From assembly GCA_938017685.1 (NCBI GenBank), contig CALIIL010000005.1, positions 1-46,307 on the forward strand: a stretch of 46,307 bases of DNA, given 5' to 3'. Made by a program: the position numbers and the translations under genes. This document shows, in pieces, positions 1-8,471 of the stretch. This DNA comes from an uncultured Chitinophagaceae bacterium (lineage in GTDB: Bacteria > Bacteroidota > Bacteroidia > Chitinophagales > Chitinophagaceae). Numbering within the stretch: position 1 is the first letter of the stretch; each line of letters begins with the position of its first letter. The notes below the pieces were generated by a model that saw only the letters and a program-made list of their open reading frames with translations, was not told the DNA's origin and did not search any database.

Positions 1-83
1 TAGCCTAGCTCTTTAATATCTGTTATTACAAAATAAGCTAGAATGCCAGATGGAAGAAAGTGTGATATAAAATGTTCTGCCAA
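1..83 (-). CDS. Probable transposase N-terminal fragment, cut by window edge
   Basis: An open frame runs leftward out of the window. It starts after an in-frame stop at 87-89, with TTG at 81-83 as the likely start, and gives 27 residues. The segment FLPSGILAYF followed by TDIKEL resembles the first part of two-part Bacteroidota transposases annotated as ISAon1-type N-terminal region, which typically carry an FLPEGILEYF-like motif near the start. That family call is from memory of the motif and the fragment is very short. No inverted repeat could be delimited. The gene lies just past the 3' end of the MATE gene and on the same strand. Confidence 0.35.
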   Translation of the reverse strand, partial: MAEHFISHFLPSGILAYFVITDIKELG

Positions 84-225
84 ATCTTAAAATTTAACCC
101 CAAAGATAATTTACTCCCCACAGTTATCACGTGATCCATAAGACCTTTGAGCCAAGTTACAATTCCATAAAACCAAGAGAAGGAAACGAGCTCTTCGGCA
201 TTTTCCAAAAAAATAAAGCGTAAGA

Positions 226-1557
226 TTAATACTGCGACAATTCTTTTCGTAAGAAAAAACCAGTGACTGCCGTTGATAAAAAATCGGCAATAGGAAATGA
301 AATCCAGATACCCCACAACCCATAATAATTGGGTAGAATAAGCAAGAGAGGAATTAAGAAAAAACCTTGTTTTGAAAGTGTCAATAAAAGTGCCGGTAAT
401 GCTTTGCCAATAGATTGAAAATAGGATGAGCCAATAAGTTGAAGTGCAATGAAAGGTGTAACCGCAAATACCATTCTCAATGCACCAGGTGTAAGCTTTA
501 GTACTTCTTCATCTTTGGTAAATGCCTTTGCAATAAGCTCGGGAAACAGCATAATAAAAACAAAAGTTATACCGGCTACAACCGTTCCATAAAGGATGGA
601 TTTATGCACTGTTTCTTTAGCTCTATCAAATTGTTTAGCGCCATAATTATAACCCGTAATGGGCATAAAACCTTGTGCTATACCCAGTACAGGAAAGAGG
701 GCAAACATGAGCATGCGACCAATAATACCGTAAACCGCCAAGCCACTTGGGCCACCATATTTATACAAGGCATTATTCAAGATAATAGATAGCAAGCTCA
801 CAACACTTTGTCTTGCTAAGGTTACACTTCCTAGTGAAGCTATTTCTTTAATAATAGTCCAATCCAATCGTAAGCATCTGAGCTTAAGTTGCATTTGGCT
901 ATGCTTAGACAGAAAGAACCACAATACAAAAGCAAATGAGGATGCATACGAAATAGATGTTGCAAGTGCAGCTCCTTCAATACCCCAATCCAATACAATT
1001 ATAAACATATAGTCCATTATAATATTAGCAAATGCAGGAATGAGCATCGTAGTCATAGAGAAGGTAGGTTTTCCTTCGGCACGAATAATAGGATTGGCAG
1101 TCATAACCATCCCCAAAAAAGGCGCACAATACATAACTATGGTATAATACTTTTTAGCCGGTGCTAATACATTTCCTTTGGCACCAAAAAGTGTTAATAT
1201 TTCATCTTGAAAAATGAGTCCTAAGGCGGCCATTAAGATGGACATACCCACAGTAAGTATTACTTGATTAGCAAATGTCAAATGCGCCTTCTCATAATCA
1301 TTGGCACCCAAAGCACGAGAAATAATTGAAGCCCCACCAACACCCACAGCCATACCAATAGCCGATATAAGGAATACGATAGGTAGCACAACGGTAATAA
1401 CCGCAATGGCCACAGCGCCAATACAATTACCAACAAAAATGGTATCAATAATCATGTTCAATGACATAACTAAAATCCCAATTGCAGCCGGTATAGATTG
1501 CTGTCGTATTAAAGGACCAATAGGCTTGGTGCCAAGATTGTTAGTTGCTGTAGTCAT
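226..1557 (-). CDS. MATE family efflux transporter
   Basis: This 443-residue polytopic inner-membrane protein has about 12 hydrophobic segments and the usual length of a MATE (multidrug and toxic compound extrusion) cation antiporter. Visible hallmarks are the N-terminal segment IGILVMSLNMIIDTIFVGN, the GVGGASIISRALGANDYEKA loop after the second helix, and a second-half repeat with GIAQGFMPITGYNYGAKQFD. Family members export drugs or metabolites using Na+ or H+ gradients; the substrate cannot be predicted here. The gene follows the SulP gene on the same strand after 66 bp, so co-transcription is possible but unproven. Both ends look complete despite the probable insertion sequence just downstream. 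Confidence 0.93.
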   Translation of the reverse strand: MTTATNNLGTKPIGPLIRQQSIPAAIGILVMSLNMIIDTIFVGNCIGAVAIAVITVVLPIVFLISAIGMAVGVGGASIISRALGANDYEKAHLTFANQVILTVGMSILMAALGLIFQDEILTLFGAKGNVLAPAKKYYTIVMYCAPFLGMVMTANPIIRAEGKPTFSMTTMLIPAFANIIMDYMFIIVLDWGIEGAALATSISYASSFAFVLWFFLSKHSQMQLKLRCLRLDWTIIKEIASLGSVTLARQSVVSLLSIILNNALYKYGGPSGLAVYGIIGRMLMFALFPVLGIAQGFMPITGYNYGAKQFDRAKETVHKSILYGTVVAGITFVFIMLFPELIAKAFTKDEEVLKLTPGALRMVFAVTPFIALQLIGSSYFQSIGKALPALLLTLSKQGFFLIPLLLILPNYYGLWGIWISFPIADFLSTAVTGFFLRKELSQY

Positions 1558-1623
1558 GCCTAAGTTAAAGACACTCGCAAGGTATATCGCTTCAAGCGAA
1601 TAAAAATAGAAATAGAATGATGA

Positions 1624-3234
1624 TTATGCCTTAGCCTCACCCATTACCTGCTCCACATTTTTCTTCACAGCATTTTCCTTTGCCTTAGATATCACATGTG
1701 TGGTATTGGTTATTTTATAGACCTCCTTAAAGCCAAGTAACTCTAGTGTAATATTTCTTTCCTTACTAATGATGTCTCTAAAGTCTTTAATAATTTCTAT
1801 CACATCATTATCAATATACTCAGTTTCAGAAGCATCAATAATCACTTTTCCATTTTCAGGCAGTTCGTCTAATGTTCTTTTAATGGCCGCTTTATTTAGA
1901 AAAGAAACCTCCTCACTCAAATGCAAGTAAATTACATCACCAGTATGATGTTCTTCTTTATGGAAAAAGTATGAGTTTTTAAGATTAGCACGAAGGATAG
2001 AAAATATACTCGCACACAAGCCTATACCTACACCAAGTAGTAAGTTATTAGATAATACAATAGCCAAAACCGTAATAATAAAAGGCCAGAACTGATATTT
2101 GCCTTTGGCAAACATTTCTTTAAAGAGAGATATTCTTGCCAACTTATAACCCACTACAAATAGTATAGCAGCCAAAGCTGCCATTGGTATCATATTCATG
2201 AGCTTAGGAATAAAGAGCACACTAACGAATAATAATACACCGTGAAAAATAGTAGATAATTTGGTCTGACCACCAGAGTTAACATTAGCCGAGCTTCTTA
2301 CAATTACACTTGTAATAGGCAAGCCTCCAAGAAAACCAGAGACTATATTACCCGCACCTTGTGCATACATTTCTCTATTACCAGATGATCTTCTTTTATG
2401 CGGATCTAATTTATCAACCGCCTCTAAGCATAGCAAGGTTTCGATAGAAGCAATTAAAGCAATAGTCGCTCCTTGAATGTATAATTCACTATTACTTAGA
2501 ATAGAAAAGTCAGGACTTTTAAAAGAATCTAAAAAGCCAGAAACAGGAATCATAACCAAATGCTCTTCCGATAATGCATAAGGTGAACCGCTACTTATAA
2601 ATAACTGATTGATAAGCACACCAACAATCACCACAATTAAGCTTCCCGGTATAAATTTAATTTTATCCTTAAAAAATTTAGTCTCCCAAAGCATAAGAAT
2701 AGCCAAGCATACAACACCAATAATAACGGCTCCCATATTTATAAATTCTGTATGCCCCCACAGGTGGGTAAATGCATCTTCATGACCAGCGTAATCAATG
2801 GCAGCCTCTTTATCGTAGCCTACAAAGTGAGAAATTTCCTTACGAATTATAATAATCCCAATAGCTGCCAACATCCCTTTAATCACATTGTTAGGAAAAT
2901 AATTTGCGATAGAACCTAACTTTAATAGCCCCATTATAAGCTGAAACACACCTGCTACAATTACAGCCACCATAAAGGCTTCGTAACCTCCCAGTTTTTC
3001 CACTGCTACAATTACAACGCCTACTAATCCTGCTGCAGGACCACTTACGCTTAAAGGAGAGTCGCTCAACCCACCTACTAATATACCCCCTATTATACCA
3101 GATATTAAGCCAGCAATCAATGGAACCTCACAGGCAGATGCAATACCCAAACACAATGGAACAGCAACTAAGAATACGGATAAGCCAGCAGGCAAATCAC
3201 TTTTTATATCGAAAGAAAGTTTTTTATTACTCAT
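1624..3234 (-). CDS. SulP family inorganic anion transporter with STAS domain
   Basis: This 536-residue protein has a hydrophobic core of 10-14 membrane segments (about residues 13-420) and a cytoplasmic C-terminal STAS domain (about 430-525). The N-terminal part carries the SulP pattern, with VAVPLCLGIASA near residue 23 and SVSGPAAGL at 62-70. The STAS domain shows the IDASETEYIDNDVIE region. SulP proteins carry sulfate, bicarbonate or other small anions; bacterial members of this type are often Na+/bicarbonate symporters, but there is no carbonic anhydrase neighbour here to favour that. A promoter-like box lies about 70 bp upstream of the start. The gene is divergent from the App1-like gene. 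Confidence 0.93.
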   Translation of the reverse strand: MSNKKLSFDIKSDLPAGLSVFLVAVPLCLGIASACEVPLIAGLISGIIGGILVGGLSDSPLSVSGPAAGLVGVVIVAVEKLGGYEAFMVAVIVAGVFQLIMGLLKLGSIANYFPNNVIKGMLAAIGIIIIRKEISHFVGYDKEAAIDYAGHEDAFTHLWGHTEFINMGAVIIGVVCLAILMLWETKFFKDKIKFIPGSLIVVIVGVLINQLFISSGSPYALSEEHLVMIPVSGFLDSFKSPDFSILSNSELYIQGATIALIASIETLLCLEAVDKLDPHKRRSSGNREMYAQGAGNIVSGFLGGLPITSVIVRSSANVNSGGQTKLSTIFHGVLLFVSVLFIPKLMNMIPMAALAAILFVVGYKLARISLFKEMFAKGKYQFWPFIITVLAIVLSNNLLLGVGIGLCASIFSILRANLKNSYFFHKEEHHTGDVIYLHLSEEVSFLNKAAIKRTLDELPENGKVIIDASETEYIDNDVIEIIKDFRDIISKERNITLELLGFKEVYKITNTTHVISKAKENAVKKNVEQVMGEAKA

Positions 3235-3301
3235 TTGTAGAAATTAGCATTGAAAAAATGTGAAATGCAGGAACACCATCCATGCTCCAATATGTTACTT
3301 T

Positions 3302-3332
3302 CAAAAGTAGACTTTTCAATCCTTATAATAAA
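3302..3332 (-). promoter_or_regulatory. Predicted Bacteroidota promoter for the SulP gene
   Basis: On the minus strand TACTTTTG (3309-3302) matches the Bacteroidota -7 consensus TAnnTTTG. A TTTA lies 19 bp upstream (3332-3329), close to the -33 TTTG element. It sits in the divergent region between the SulP and App1-like genes and implies a leader of about 60 nt. Confidence 0.4.
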
Positions 3333-3411
3333 GATGTAGTGCAAGAATTTAACAGTTCGTACAAATCATTAAATTTTCAAATATATATTCAATGTAACTT
3401 TAATATTTTCA

Positions 3412-4440
3412 ATGAGAAGCGAGCTTAAAAAATATTGGTTTCGGGCGAAGAACAAAATAAGCCAATGGAATGCTTCAGATCCTTTAATGATCGCACCCTA
3501 TCTATCTTACGCCAATGAAAAAGAAATTATTATTAGAGGTCGTGTATTAGAAAATGAAGGCATCGTGGTTCAAGAAGACGACGGAAAGTGGGAGAACTTC
3601 ATGAATAGCATCAAGCGCATGGAAAGCGATGAAGCTCAAGCAGTGCGTGTATTGATTGAATATGAGAATAATCCATATCAGTGCACAACCAATGACGAAG
3701 GATTTTTTACATGTACTATTCCAGTAGAAACAACTCCTATTAATCAAGGAGACTTACAATGGAGCCAAGCCAAAGTTAGCCTCATGGATATTCAGTCAAA
3801 GGGTGGAGGTACTATTGAGACCACTGCTGATATTCTCCAACCACATAACAAATCACGATATGGCATAATTACAGATGTGGACGATACAATATTGCAATCG
3901 CATGTCAACTCTTTTCTGAAGCTTCGCTTATTATATGAAACCTTTTTAAAAAATGTATATGCTCGTTTGCCCTTTGAAAATATTGGTGAGGTATTACATA
4001 AAATAACCAAAGACGAAAAAGGTGCAAGTGTCAACCCGCTCTTTTTTCTCAGTCATAGCCCATGGAATTTATATGAACTGTTACATCAATTTTTGGAAGA
4101 AAATAATATTCCCAAAGGACCTTTTTTCTTGCGAGACTTTGGCTATAAAAAAGGAGAGGAAAAATATGAATTCGAACATCATAAGGCATTAGCCATTGAA
4201 CATCTTTTGGCTTTCTATCCAGACCTAAACTTTATTCTTATCGGTGATGCTACTGAACATGATGTAGATATTTATACAACGGTCTATAAAAAGTTTCCTA
4301 AGCGGATATTAAAAATTATCATCCGCGCAACGAAGAAAGAAGACAAAAATAATCATGTCAAAGAAGTCATAACCGCAAACCCTGATGCACCTATTCATTT
4401 GATTAAACATTCGGATGAGATATTGGAGATAGTAAACTAG
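3412..4440 (+). CDS. App1-like DUF2183 phosphatase (HAD-like)
   Basis: This 342-residue protein has the layout of the DUF2183/App1 phosphatidate phosphatase family. A beta-rich N-terminal half (residues about 30-130) is followed by a HAD-type catalytic half opening with ITDVDDTILQSH at about residues 152-163; the DxDxT signature holds the nucleophile and acid/base aspartates. Further HAD-like motifs are FFLSHSPWNLY and FILIGDATEHDVDIY. The yeast homologue App1 dephosphorylates phosphatidate, and bacterial members are inferred to act on lipid phosphates or related esters. There is no signal peptide, so it is probably cytoplasmic. Its stop codon overlaps the stop of the convergent gene in a shared CTAG. 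Confidence 0.85.
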   Translation: MRSELKKYWFRAKNKISQWNASDPLMIAPYLSYANEKEIIIRGRVLENEGIVVQEDDGKWENFMNSIKRMESDEAQAVRVLIEYENNPYQCTTNDEGFFTCTIPVETTPINQGDLQWSQAKVSLMDIQSKGGGTIETTADILQPHNKSRYGIITDVDDTILQSHVNSFLKLRLLYETFLKNVYARLPFENIGEVLHKITKDEKGASVNPLFFLSHSPWNLYELLHQFLEENNIPKGPFFLRDFGYKKGEEKYEFEHHKALAIEHLLAFYPDLNFILIGDATEHDVDIYTTVYKKFPKRILKIIIRATKKEDKNNHVKEVITANPDAPIHLIKHSDEILEIVN

Positions 4441-5753
4441 TCACTTTTATCCTTACGTGGCACACGCAAAAGAAACCCGAAACGCTTACGACCTTTTTTT
4501 CCTTTAGAAATATTAATTAATCCTAAGCTCCAACCTGTATTTGCATCGGTTACTTTATTCACTAAACCGATTTGTAAACCTTTAATACTTTTCGCCTTGT
4601 TTGATATTCCGGCAATTTGCACACCTTGAACCTGGCTATTTACTTTGTTTGATATGCCTGCCATTTGTACGCCCTTAATAGAATCTTCATTCGTATTATG
4701 TATTCCTGCAACTTGAAAGCCTTCCACTACACCTTGTACTCTGTTATGAATTCCAGCAATTTGAAACCCTTCCACATTACCACCAACATTATTAAATATA
4801 CCCGCTCCTTGAAAGTATTTTACATCTCGCTGGTTGATATTATATATCCCTCCTACTTCAGCCAAATCGGTACCCGCACTATGACCGCCAATCATATTAA
4901 CTGAAACCTTATTAACCACTTGTGCATTCATTCGGCCATGAGTACTAATTGGAGGCACCAAGCCCAATTGCCAAGTTCTGGTTGTATAAAATTTCTTTAT
5001 GTTTAAGCTTTGTAGTTTTTGTTTAGAACCAACAAATAAATTCTTTAACCAATTCCTTTTGGCAAAGGAAACATTATTCGTTAAGCCGTCCATGGCACTT
5101 GTTAAGCCAACGAGGGTATCGCCACTTTTTGCATCAACAATTAGATATACGGGTGATACCTCTTGAAGTGCCACCGTCATTTTTTGATTATAATTTTTCA
5201 CAACAGTTACTGTTGTATCCAAATAATCTTCTTTACTAATACTGATCTCTGCTGTTTTATATTTCTTTTTTAGCTTCAAAGAAAAATATCCATTTTCATC
5301 CGTCATGGCTGAAAGCAAATTCATCTTTTCATAAATGGTTGCATTCGCAATTTTCTCACCAGTTCCTTCATCTACTACATAACCTGTTATGAAATAAAAA
5401 CGCTCCTGCACTTTCTTTTGTGCTACTACATTTTTTGTTGTCACTAACTTACGGCGAATGATAACATAATTTCCTACTTCTTTAAAGTCATAAGTTGCAT
5501 CGAATAAGTTGCGTAATACTTTCAACACTTTTTTGTTTTCAGCATAGACATTAACCAAACTATCTTTTGGTAAGATCTTGGAGTTATACGAAAACTTAAA
5601 ATCCCCTTTTTGACCAATAACAATCAGTGCCTTTTTTAATGGCTGTCGTTTTATATTAATCTTAATCGTTTTATTCAAGTGCTTTTGAGCACTAGCCTCT
5701 TGAGAAAAAGCTAGGGAAACAAAACAAATCAATATGGCAATTATTCCTTTCAT
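4437..5753 (-). CDS. STN-domain surface-signalling protein with LA_2272-type repeats
   Basis: This 438-residue exported protein has a signal peptide (residues 1-22), then a secretin/TonB short N-terminal (STN) domain (about 27-100), then a carboxypeptidase-regulatory-like beta domain (about 120-195, with TGYVVDEGTGEKIANATIY). Instead of a TonB-receptor plug and barrel, the C-terminal third holds six or so repeats of about 20 residues built around GxQxAGIxN (about 300-415), like the LA_2272 surface-repeat family. It lies 2 bp downstream of fecR and is the last gene of the sigma/FecR operon, so by analogy with FecA it probably contacts FecR through the STN domain. The combination is unusual: no substrate-importing barrel is encoded. 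Confidence 0.75.
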   Translation of the reverse strand: MKGIIAILICFVSLAFSQEASAQKHLNKTIKINIKRQPLKKALIVIGQKGDFKFSYNSKILPKDSLVNVYAENKKVLKVLRNLFDATYDFKEVGNYVIIRRKLVTTKNVVAQKKVQERFYFITGYVVDEGTGEKIANATIYEKMNLLSAMTDENGYFSLKLKKKYKTAEISISKEDYLDTTVTVVKNYNQKMTVALQEVSPVYLIVDAKSGDTLVGLTSAMDGLTNNVSFAKRNWLKNLFVGSKQKLQSLNIKKFYTTRTWQLGLVPPISTHGRMNAQVVNKVSVNMIGGHSAGTDLAEVGGIYNINQRDVKYFQGAGIFNNVGGNVEGFQIAGIHNRVQGVVEGFQVAGIHNTNEDSIKGVQMAGISNKVNSQVQGVQIAGISNKAKSIKGLQIGLVNKVTDANTGWSLGLINISKGKKGRKRFGFLLRVPRKDKSD

Positions 5754-5755
5754 TC

Positions 5756-6760
5756 TTATCGAGTTATAAAATAGGTGCTACCTCTTTTGGTTACATTAAA
5801 TTCAAAGGTCTCACTTAAGACTTCCATTACAATTTCAATAGCTTCATTGTCGAATTGCGTATCCAGTTTTAAGTTGCGTAGTGATTTATCTTTTATAATA
5901 ATCTTTTCTTCATAGGCCTCATTCAAAACCTCTACAACTTTCCAAAGCGGTGTATTGTCACAATCAAATTTCTTGCTGCGATAGTATTGATATAGATTAT
6001 CCGTTTTCTTTTCAACCTTAATAATAGAATCTTTACTATAGATATGCGCCTTTTCATTTTTCTTTAAGCGCATGATACTGTTTCCCTTTTTCAACTCTAC
6101 AATCCCTGTTTCAACAATCACCTCTGTATACTTTGGTAGCGACTTTACATTAAAGGAAGTACCCACGACTGTAATATCTACATTGCTTTGTGTTTCAATG
6201 ATAAATGGTTTTTCGGCATCGGGCGTTATACTAAAGAAGGCTTCACCTTTTAATACCACGCGGCGTTCGTTCGTAACAAATGCTTCTGGTGTTACTAAGC
6301 TTGATTTTTTATTCAACGTAATAATACTCGCATCAGCCAAGATTTTAATTTTTGGTGCATTAGCAGACTCTATGGTTTGGATAATTGGAGTATCTACATT
6401 TACAATCACTGGATGAGCATCTGGTCCAATCGGCGTCACAGTATCTCTATTAAATAACCAGAACACACCAATAAGCACAGCAATTGAAGCGGCAACTGCA
6501 GTTAGCGTTCGTCTAAAAGATAATTTATTTTTTTCTTGCATACGCCCTTGCATGCGTTCCCAAGCAGCATTTTCATCAATCTGTACATCATTAATCAGTT
6601 CCTTACTATGATCCCAAACTTTGCTAAACTGTTCATAGCGTGCTTTATTCACATCGCTTTGCGCCAACCAGTTTTCAACCGCTTCACGTTCTGTGGCAGT
6701 GCACTCCCCTAATAAATAATTTATTAGCAACTCATCTGATATGTTATACTGCTCGCTCAT
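5756..6760 (-). CDS. FecR family anti-sigma factor
   Basis: This 334-residue protein has the standard FecR plan. A cytoplasmic N-terminal region (residues 1-82, with LLINYLLGECTATEREAVENW) binds the sigma factor. One membrane helix (about 84-103) follows, then a periplasmic FecR domain (about 140-230, including RRVVLKGEAFFSI) and a C-terminal DUF4974-type domain (about 265-334). It transmits a surface signal to the ECF sigma factor encoded immediately upstream. Its ATG overlaps the sigma gene stop as TAATG, which implies translational coupling, and the STN-protein gene begins 2 bp downstream. Confidence 0.93.
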   Translation of the reverse strand: MSEQYNISDELLINYLLGECTATEREAVENWLAQSDVNKARYEQFSKVWDHSKELINDVQIDENAAWERMQGRMQEKNKLSFRRTLTAVAASIAVLIGVFWLFNRDTVTPIGPDAHPVIVNVDTPIIQTIESANAPKIKILADASIITLNKKSSLVTPEAFVTNERRVVLKGEAFFSITPDAEKPFIIETQSNVDITVVGTSFNVKSLPKYTEVIVETGIVELKKGNSIMRLKKNEKAHIYSKDSIIKVEKKTDNLYQYYRSKKFDCDNTPLWKVVEVLNEAYEEKIIIKDKSLRNLKLDTQFDNEAIEIVMEVLSETFEFNVTKRGSTYFITR

Positions 6761-7416
6761 TAAAAGTGATTACTTAAAAGGGTGATAAATAGCATAATAC
6801 TGACCAAATAGTCCGACAATTTACCGCGCAATAACTTAAGCGCTTTGCCCATATGATTTTCAACCGTCTTGGGCGATATGGATAATCGTTCTGCAATTTC
6901 TTTATACTTCAAATCTTCAAACCTACTCATTTGAAACACTGTACGGCACTGCTCGGGCAATTCGCTAAGTGCTTGTCTTAGTTTGCCTTCAAGTTGTTTA
7001 AGCGACGCGTTGCGTTCTGCGGAGTCTGTTTCTTTGTGTGTCATGGTGTGCGTTAGATGCGTGTCATATTGTTGCTTTACTTTTCTATGTTTTATTTCGT
7101 TTAGGCTATGGTTGTGTACTGCTTTATACAAATAGGCTTTCAGTGAAGACTGAATTTCTAGTGTTTCTTTTTTCTCCCAAAGTTTTAAAAATACATTTTG
7201 TACAATTCCTTCGGCTTTGGCTTGATCATTTAAGATACTGAGTGCATAGATAAAAAGCGGTTTGAATAATTCCTTATAAGTGATTTCATAAGCACGCACG
7301 TCACCCTGTAAGAAGGCAGTTGTTATTTCGGGGCTTACGTTCACGAGGCTAAGGTAATTACTGTGTGCTAATTTACTTTCTATAAATGGATGAGCGGTAA
7401 CAAAATTGAGTGACAT
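6760..7416 (-). CDS. ECF-type RNA polymerase sigma factor (FecI-like)
   Basis: This sigma-70 family ECF protein contains region 2 (AFLQGDVRAYEITYKELF through VQNVFLKLWEKKE) and region 4 (LSELPEQCRTVFQMSRFEDL plus the helix-turn-helix YKEIAERLSISPKTVENHM), and ends in a hydrophobic tail common in Bacteroidota members. I chose the ATG at 7414-7416, giving 218 residues. The frame stays open to 7506, but that extra stretch is encoded by a palindromic intergenic repeat (7437-7493) and looks like spurious coding. The protein should direct transcription of its own operon and surface-protein genes once FecR is signalled. Confidence 0.9.
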   Translation of the reverse strand: MSLNFVTAHPFIESKLAHSNYLSLVNVSPEITTAFLQGDVRAYEITYKELFKPLFIYALSILNDQAKAEGIVQNVFLKLWEKKETLEIQSSLKAYLYKAVHNHSLNEIKHRKVKQQYDTHLTHTMTHKETDSAERNASLKQLEGKLRQALSELPEQCRTVFQMSRFEDLKYKEIAERLSISPKTVENHMGKALKLLRGKLSDYLVSIMLFITLLSNHF

Positions 7417-7436
7417 TGGTTTGTAGTTTGTCACAT

Positions 7437-7493
7437 TGAGCTTGTCGAAACGCAGACAAACGTTTTTGTTTGCAATAGCCTTCGACAAGCTCA
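7437..7493. repeat. Palindromic REP-like intergenic element
   Basis: The perfect 13-bp arms TGAGCTTGTCGAA (7437-7449) and TTCGACAAGCTCA (7481-7493) flank a 31-bp centre that itself contains CAAAC/GTTTG complementarity. Partial matching continues outward (GTCAC against GTCTGAC). Palindromes with this core recur in Bacteroidota genomes and are translated into spurious LSLSK and RFDKL peptides, as happens here in the extended sigma frame. It lies between the DUF2807 and sigma genes. Confidence 0.7.
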
Positions 7494-7539
7494 GTCTGAC
7501 GTTCATTTTGCGCGATCAATTTTTAAATAAATCTACTTT

Positions 7540-8262
7540 TTAAAGTTGTCTTAGATTACCAGAACCCGTGATATCTACATCCACTGTTGGCGTTCCTTTA
7601 TAATACACATTACCACTGCCTGTGATTTCTACATCCAAACTTTCAGTTGCCCATACGTTGGTGCGACCTGAACCTGTTGTTTTTGTATCAACCACTTTAG
7701 CTTCTACCTGCTCCAATTCAATTTTTCCGCTGCCACTGATATCTGTTTTAATTTCATCGGCACTTCCTGAGGCTATGCTTATTTTTCCGCTACCACTGAT
7801 ATCTGCATTTAACTTCGTCATGGTTAAGTCCGCAATATCTATTTTTCCGCTTCCGCTAATATCTGTTGTTACAATATCAGCTGTATAAGCACCGCGTACA
7901 TATATGCAACCACTACCACTTACATCAGCTCCTTCAAATACAGGACTCGTTACATTAATGGTTATTTTCTCATGGCGCAATAGATTGGTATTATTCTTAA
8001 AGCTTAAGAACAATACATTGCCTACTTTCTCTACGCGCATTCGGTCTAATACGTTTTGTTGCGCGTTTACCTCTACCGAATAATCGGCACCAGAAGTATA
8101 ATTCACATCGGCAGGAATATTGAGGTCAATTTTCTCAAAGTTTGCGATACTAAAGTCTTGGGATACGGTTGGACCATGGCCTGTAAGGCGATTTTTAGAA
8201 CAAGAAGTAGTCATAAATACTACCAAAAGGGCTAGGATACTAAGTTTGATTGTCGTTTTCAT
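7540..8262 (-). CDS. DUF2807 (GIN domain) lipoprotein, putative adhesin head
   Basis: The ATG at 8260-8262 gives a 240-residue lipoprotein with a hydrophobic leader and a lipobox ending at Cys21 (FMTTSC). An in-frame start 54 bp upstream would put charged residues before the signal peptide and is less likely. The mature part is a DUF2807 beta-solenoid domain with repeated SGSGKI turns (at least four DISGSG units) and a final TGSGNL. The family is called putative auto-transporter adhesin head, but its molecular role is not established. The gene lies 123 bp upstream of the sigma gene on the same strand and may belong to the same regulon. Confidence 0.85.
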   Translation of the reverse strand: MKTTIKLSILALLVVFMTTSCSKNRLTGHGPTVSQDFSIANFEKIDLNIPADVNYTSGADYSVEVNAQQNVLDRMRVEKVGNVLFLSFKNNTNLLRHEKITINVTSPVFEGADVSGSGCIYVRGAYTADIVTTDISGSGKIDIADLTMTKLNADISGSGKISIASGSADEIKTDISGSGKIELEQVEAKVVDTKTTGSGRTNVWATESLDVEITGSGNVYYKGTPTVDVDITGSGNLRQL

Positions 8263-8471
8263 AATTTTTGTTTTTAATTGCTTGCCACATTTTTCGTGGT
8301 TCTGCTTATAAGACAACTGGCTTTTATTTTACCCCTAGTGGGAGAGGAAAAAGTTTTTTTGCGTTTTTACATAAGTCAATAAAATGTTTTTAAATAACAT
8401 AAATCCTATATTAGCTTTTTGAATTGGGTAATATCCAAGAACTATTATAAACGTTGAAATAAAGAAGAAAA

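Noticed and set aside
38-316. 92-aa open frame on the minus strand overlapping the MATE 3' end
   Set aside because: It overlaps the real MATE coding end in another frame and has no family-like pattern; the better reading of the edge is the short transposase-like frame ending at 83.
1301-1603. 100-aa plus-strand frame inside the MATE gene
   Set aside because: It is an antisense shadow of a well-supported gene without signal, motif or promoter.
4640-4860. Regular repeats near the 3' end of the STN-protein gene as a non-coding array
   Set aside because: They match 20-residue protein repeats in frame and need no other explanation.
7417-7506. N-terminal 30-residue extension of the ECF sigma factor
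   Set aside because: It is encoded by an intergenic palindrome and does not resemble sigma region 2; the ATG at 7416 is preferred.
7622-7888. DNA-level repeats in the DUF2807 gene as a possible CRISPR-like or tandem array
   Set aside because: The repeats encode SGSG turns of a beta-solenoid with variable spacing and are explained by protein structure.
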